Positions 14,613 through 16,511 of a stretch of 16,511 bases of DNA are shown here, one piece after another. A model generated the notes under the pieces. That model searched no databases, was not told where the DNA came from, and saw nothing but the letters and a program-made list of their open reading frames with translations. The position numbers and the translations under genes are program-made. Position 1 is the stretch's first letter, and each line of letters begins with the position of its first letter. Source of the stretch: Methanobacteriaceae archaeon (lineage in GTDB: Archaea > Methanobacteriota > Methanobacteria > Methanobacteriales > Methanobacteriaceae); the NCBI GenBank assembly GCA_027318585.1, contig DAHVOW010000031.1, forward strand, positions 1-16,511, given 5' to 3'.

Positions 14613-14795
14613 CTATTTCAACCTATATCCATTAAGCTTCTTGTTCTGCCAGTTATAAGTGCGTATCCTGCTGGATCTTCCAAATCCACAGGCAGCGCAG
14701 TACTTTTTCCTGGCATTGTAAGAGTTTTTACCACATCTACGGCATCGTATGTGGGTTTTTTTGTTACGCTTACCAAATGAGGGTGTACCTTTCAT
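14613..14795 (-). CDS. rpl37e: Ribosomal protein L37e (eL37)
   Basis: This 60-residue basic protein of the large ribosomal subunit is shared by archaea and eukaryotes. It has a zinc ribbon formed by Cys18, Cys21, Cys33 and Cys36 (CRRC and CAAC) and the family start MKGTPSFGKRNKKTH. The ATG at 14795 follows a good Shine-Dalgarno, GGAGGT. It lies between the LSm gene (57 bases upstream) and the Toprim gene (no gap), in what appears to be one transcript. LSm-L37e pairing is a known archaeal neighbourhood. Confidence 0.97.
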   Translation of the reverse strand: MKGTPSFGKRNKKTHIRCRRCGKNSYNARKKYCAACGFGRSSRIRTYNWQNKKLNGYRLK

Positions 14796-14852
14796 TATTT
14801 ACCTCCAGTTAAAAATTAATACAATTTTTCTATTTCCAGATAGATCTAAAAT

Positions 14853-15104
14853 CTATCCGGGTGATATGTAGACGATGTTATCGCCACGTATGAGTACCAC
14901 TCCTAAACGGGTGGTTGATTCTCCATCTTCTAATTTTTCAGCGTCATTTAAGACCAGATTCATATGCATGTCAAAGCTTTCTAGAACTCCCCTAAATTCA
15001 CGTCCACCTTTCAATTTAATGAGGACCTGGGAGTTTAGTGACCTGCCTAAAACATCCAGTGGTCGGGAAGTGTTAACATTCTTCTGTCCACTCACTATTA
15101 TCAC
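14853..15104 (-). CDS. Archaeal Sm/LSm RNA-binding protein (SmAP1)
   Basis: This 83-residue Sm-fold protein forms heptameric rings that bind U-rich RNA. The Sm1 motif spans about residues 27-55 (KLKGGREFRGVLESFDMHMN, then LVLNDA) and Sm2 about 69-81 (VVLIRGDNIVYIS). Arg73, Gly74 and Asp75 form the usual RNA-contact turn, with Asn47 in Sm1. The start is GTG at 15104. A second in-frame GTG at 15095 is better placed relative to AAAGGTGAT, but the longer form matches my memory of the Methanothermobacter homologue, which begins MIDVSSQ. It is the first gene of the minus-strand operon; a TATA box lies at 15129-15142. Confidence 0.95.
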   Translation of the reverse strand: MIIVSGQKNVNTSRPLDVLGRSLNSQVLIKLKGGREFRGVLESFDMHMNLVLNDAEKLEDGESTTRLGVVLIRGDNIVYISPG

Positions 15105-15128
15105 CTTTCCTTTACCATCATGTAGTTG

Positions 15129-15142
15129 AGATTTATATTTAA
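15129..15142. promoter_or_regulatory. TATA element, possibly bidirectional, between LSm and PUA genes
   Basis: The plus strand reads GATTTATATTTAAA; on the minus strand it reads TTTAAATATAAATC, about 25 bases before the LSm GTG. On the plus strand TTTATATTTA would start transcription near 15162 toward the PUA gene, and AAATATTATAG at 15159-15169 is a further plus-strand candidate. One element might serve both directions. Confidence 0.5.
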
Positions 15143-15206
15143 ATGTACCGTCACTTAAAAATATTATAGATTAATAGAGGAGAAAAGCTAATGAGGTGTT
15201 TGTTAT

Positions 15207-15683
15207 TTGAGAATAAAAAAGCGTTACCACCTTAAAAAGAAAAACCTTAAAAAGGTAAAGGAAAAACTTGGTATTTACTCTGACCTCCTACCAGCCGGAG
15301 CACAGATAGAAATGCTAGAAACCGATGTGGAGGACCTTATATTAGTAGATGGTAAGCCTCTAATAATGATACTTGATGGAGAACCTTATCCTGCCCTTAA
15401 AGGAGTTCTAAACCGTTCCCTAGAATCTCATTACGTAGTAGTGGATATGGGTGCCGTAAAATTCGTTGCTAAAGGCGCAGATGTTATGTCACCAGGTATC
15501 GTGGAAGCTGACCCTCAAATAAAAGAAGGTGACATCGTAGTAATCATTGAAGAAACCCACCAAAAACCTTTATCCATCGGTAGTGCCCTGATTTCTGGAG
15601 AAGAAATGGTAAAAAACCAGCATGGTAAGGCCGTGAAGACACTGCACTATGTTGGAGATAAGATCTGGAATTTAGAAGTTTAA
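15207..15683 (+). CDS. PUA-domain RNA-binding protein (archaeal MCT-1/Tma20-like)
   Basis: This 158-residue protein has a lysine-rich N-terminus and a DUF1947-like N-terminal domain (about residues 1-72), followed by a C-terminal PUA RNA-binding domain (about 74-153; VVVDMGAVKFVAKGADVMSPGI, IKEGDIVVIIEE, ISGEEMVKNQHGKAV). The layout matches archaeal relatives of eukaryotic MCT-1/Tma20, which act on ribosomes in translation initiation or recycling; an archaeal role in translation or RNA binding is inference. The start is TTG at 15207, supported by AGGTG eight bases upstream. An ATG at 15191 is in another frame. It is divergent from the LSm operon and probably co-transcribed with arfB, 64 bases downstream. 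Confidence 0.92.
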   Translation: MRIKKRYHLKKKNLKKVKEKLGIYSDLLPAGAQIEMLETDVEDLILVDGKPLIMILDGEPYPALKGVLNRSLESHYVVVDMGAVKFVAKGADVMSPGIVEADPQIKEGDIVVIIEETHQKPLSIGSALISGEEMVKNQHGKAVKTLHYVGDKIWNLEV

Positions 15684-15747
15684 ATGATCTTGAATATTTC
15701 TAAAGACTAAAATTTAAAGGCTAAAAAACGTTTTTAAAGGTATTAAA

Positions 15748-16443
15748 ATGGTAAAACTGAGATATTCTTCAGGAAATATAGTATCACCGGAGGTACATAA
15801 AATAGGAGTATTAGCCCTTGGCTCACACCTTGAAAACCACGGAGCAGCGCTTCCAATAGATACTGACTCAAAAATAGCAGCATTTATTGCGTTACAGGCG
15901 TCTCTACGAACTGGAGCTGTATTTTTAGGCATATTATATGCTGCCACTGAACATAGTTACGTTAAACACGGTGTACATTTGGAACCACTGGAAATGGTGG
16001 AAAAACACCTCAAACCCACCCTACGTACCGCTAAAAAATACCTGGAGCTAGAGAAAGTCATACTCATCAACGGACATGGAGGAAACTTGCCAATCAAGAA
16101 GTATCTCCCGTATGTTGAAGAGGAACTGGGACTCCATATCCTTTTTAACAATCGTGTAGTCGAGATTGAGGGGCCGCATGCCGGGACTGGAGAACTATCC
16201 ATGGGGGGTTTCCTGGGAATTCTGGATCATAAGAGACTGGAAGAACATGTTGACGTGAAAAGGTATCCTGAATTCTGTATGATTGGACTTGAAGAAGCTA
16301 GAAATGCCGATTGTGGAATCGACAGTGGGGCAAAAGAAGCAGAGGGTAAAGATATCCAGGTAGACTCTGAACTGGGCAAATCTCTACTGGAAGATGCTAT
16401 CCGTGCTGCAGTTGAAGATATAAAGCTTTTGATAGATGTTTGA
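15748..16443 (+). CDS. arfB: 2-amino-5-formylamino-6-ribosylaminopyrimidin-4(3H)-one 5'-monophosphate deformylase
   Basis: ArfB belongs to the creatininase family and removes formate from the product of archaeal GTP cyclohydrolase III (ArfA). This is the second step toward riboflavin and the deazaflavin of coenzyme F420. The 231-residue protein shows the family metal-site motifs GSHLENHGAALPIDTD (Glu29, His31, Asp40), NGHGGN (108-113, His110) and GPHAGTGELS (142-151, Glu149). Creatininase itself is longer and works in creatinine breakdown, which is not expected in a methanogen, so ArfB is favoured. The ATG follows AAAGGT (15736-15741) at six bases. The gene follows the PUA gene on the same strand and is closed by a T-rich terminator. 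Confidence 0.9.
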   Translation: MVKLRYSSGNIVSPEVHKIGVLALGSHLENHGAALPIDTDSKIAAFIALQASLRTGAVFLGILYAATEHSYVKHGVHLEPLEMVEKHLKPTLRTAKKYLELEKVILINGHGGNLPIKKYLPYVEEELGLHILFNNRVVEIEGPHAGTGELSMGGFLGILDHKRLEEHVDVKRYPEFCMIGLEEARNADCGIDSGAKEAEGKDIQVDSELGKSLLEDAIRAAVEDIKLLIDV

Positions 16444-16458
16444 ACGCGATTTGCCAAC

Positions 16459-16488
16459 TTTTTTGATTTTAAACTTTTGGATTTTTTT
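16459..16488 (+). terminator. T-rich terminator after arfB
   Basis: Runs of six, four, four and seven T lie within 30 bases beginning about 15 bases after the arfB stop. This is a typical multi-T archaeal terminator. The rest of the window, to 16511, shows nothing further. Confidence 0.7.
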
Positions 16489-16511
16489 ATAAAAATTATT
16501 AAAGACTCTAA

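Noticed and set aside
15748..16443. Creatinine amidohydrolase
   Set aside because: Same superfamily, but length, motifs and methanogen context favour the ArfB deformylase.

Overview
The window reads as a chromosomal segment of a methanogenic archaeon of the order Methanobacteriales, most likely Methanobacterium or a close relative. The case rests on archaeal versions of Rad50, Sm/LSm, ribosomal protein L37e, a PUA RNA-binding protein and ArfB, on a CfbC-type (NifH-like) reductase for coenzyme F430, on TATA-like promoters with T-run terminators, and on a cysteine-rich wall-type surface protein. The order LSm, L37e, purF with PUA and arfB diverging resembles, from memory, the MTH646-MTH651 region of Methanothermobacter. 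No mobile element, CRISPR array or prophage is visible.

Region 1 (1-1150) is the 3' end of a rad50-like gene. It is far more AT-rich than what follows (15/60 G+C in row 61-120 against 30/60 in row 1201-1260). Region 2 (1196-3497) is accessory: a two-winged-helix protein of unknown function, a secreted thermonuclease lipoprotein, a membrane-anchored Lys/Tyr-rich and Cys-rich surface protein with a perfect palindrome just before its likely start, and a gene-free stretch.

Region 3 (3498-7056) holds convergent galE and galU (UDP-sugar supply), a DUF167 protein, tRNA-Leu(GAG), a DUF371 protein and a stand-alone DUF123 GIY-YIG-like protein. Region 4 (7163-9829) holds a CBS-domain protein coupled to cfbC, preceded by a U32-family protein.

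Region 5 (9954-12156) is a multi-PAS sensor histidine kinase split into two reading frames by what looks like a one-base deletion in an A-run. A long inverted repeat lies upstream of it. Region 6 (12264-15104, minus strand) is an apparent operon, LSm, L37e, Toprim/coiled-coil protein, purF, joining RNA metabolism to the first step of purine synthesis. Diverging from it are the PUA protein and arfB (F420/riboflavin precursor pathway), followed by a T-rich terminator.

The best second looks are the kinase frameshift, the inverted repeat upstream of the kinase, the palindrome and unusual start region of the Cys-rich surface protein, and the Toprim/coiled-coil protein inside the LSm-L37e-purF operon. 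No clearly new multi-gene system is demonstrable from this sequence alone.
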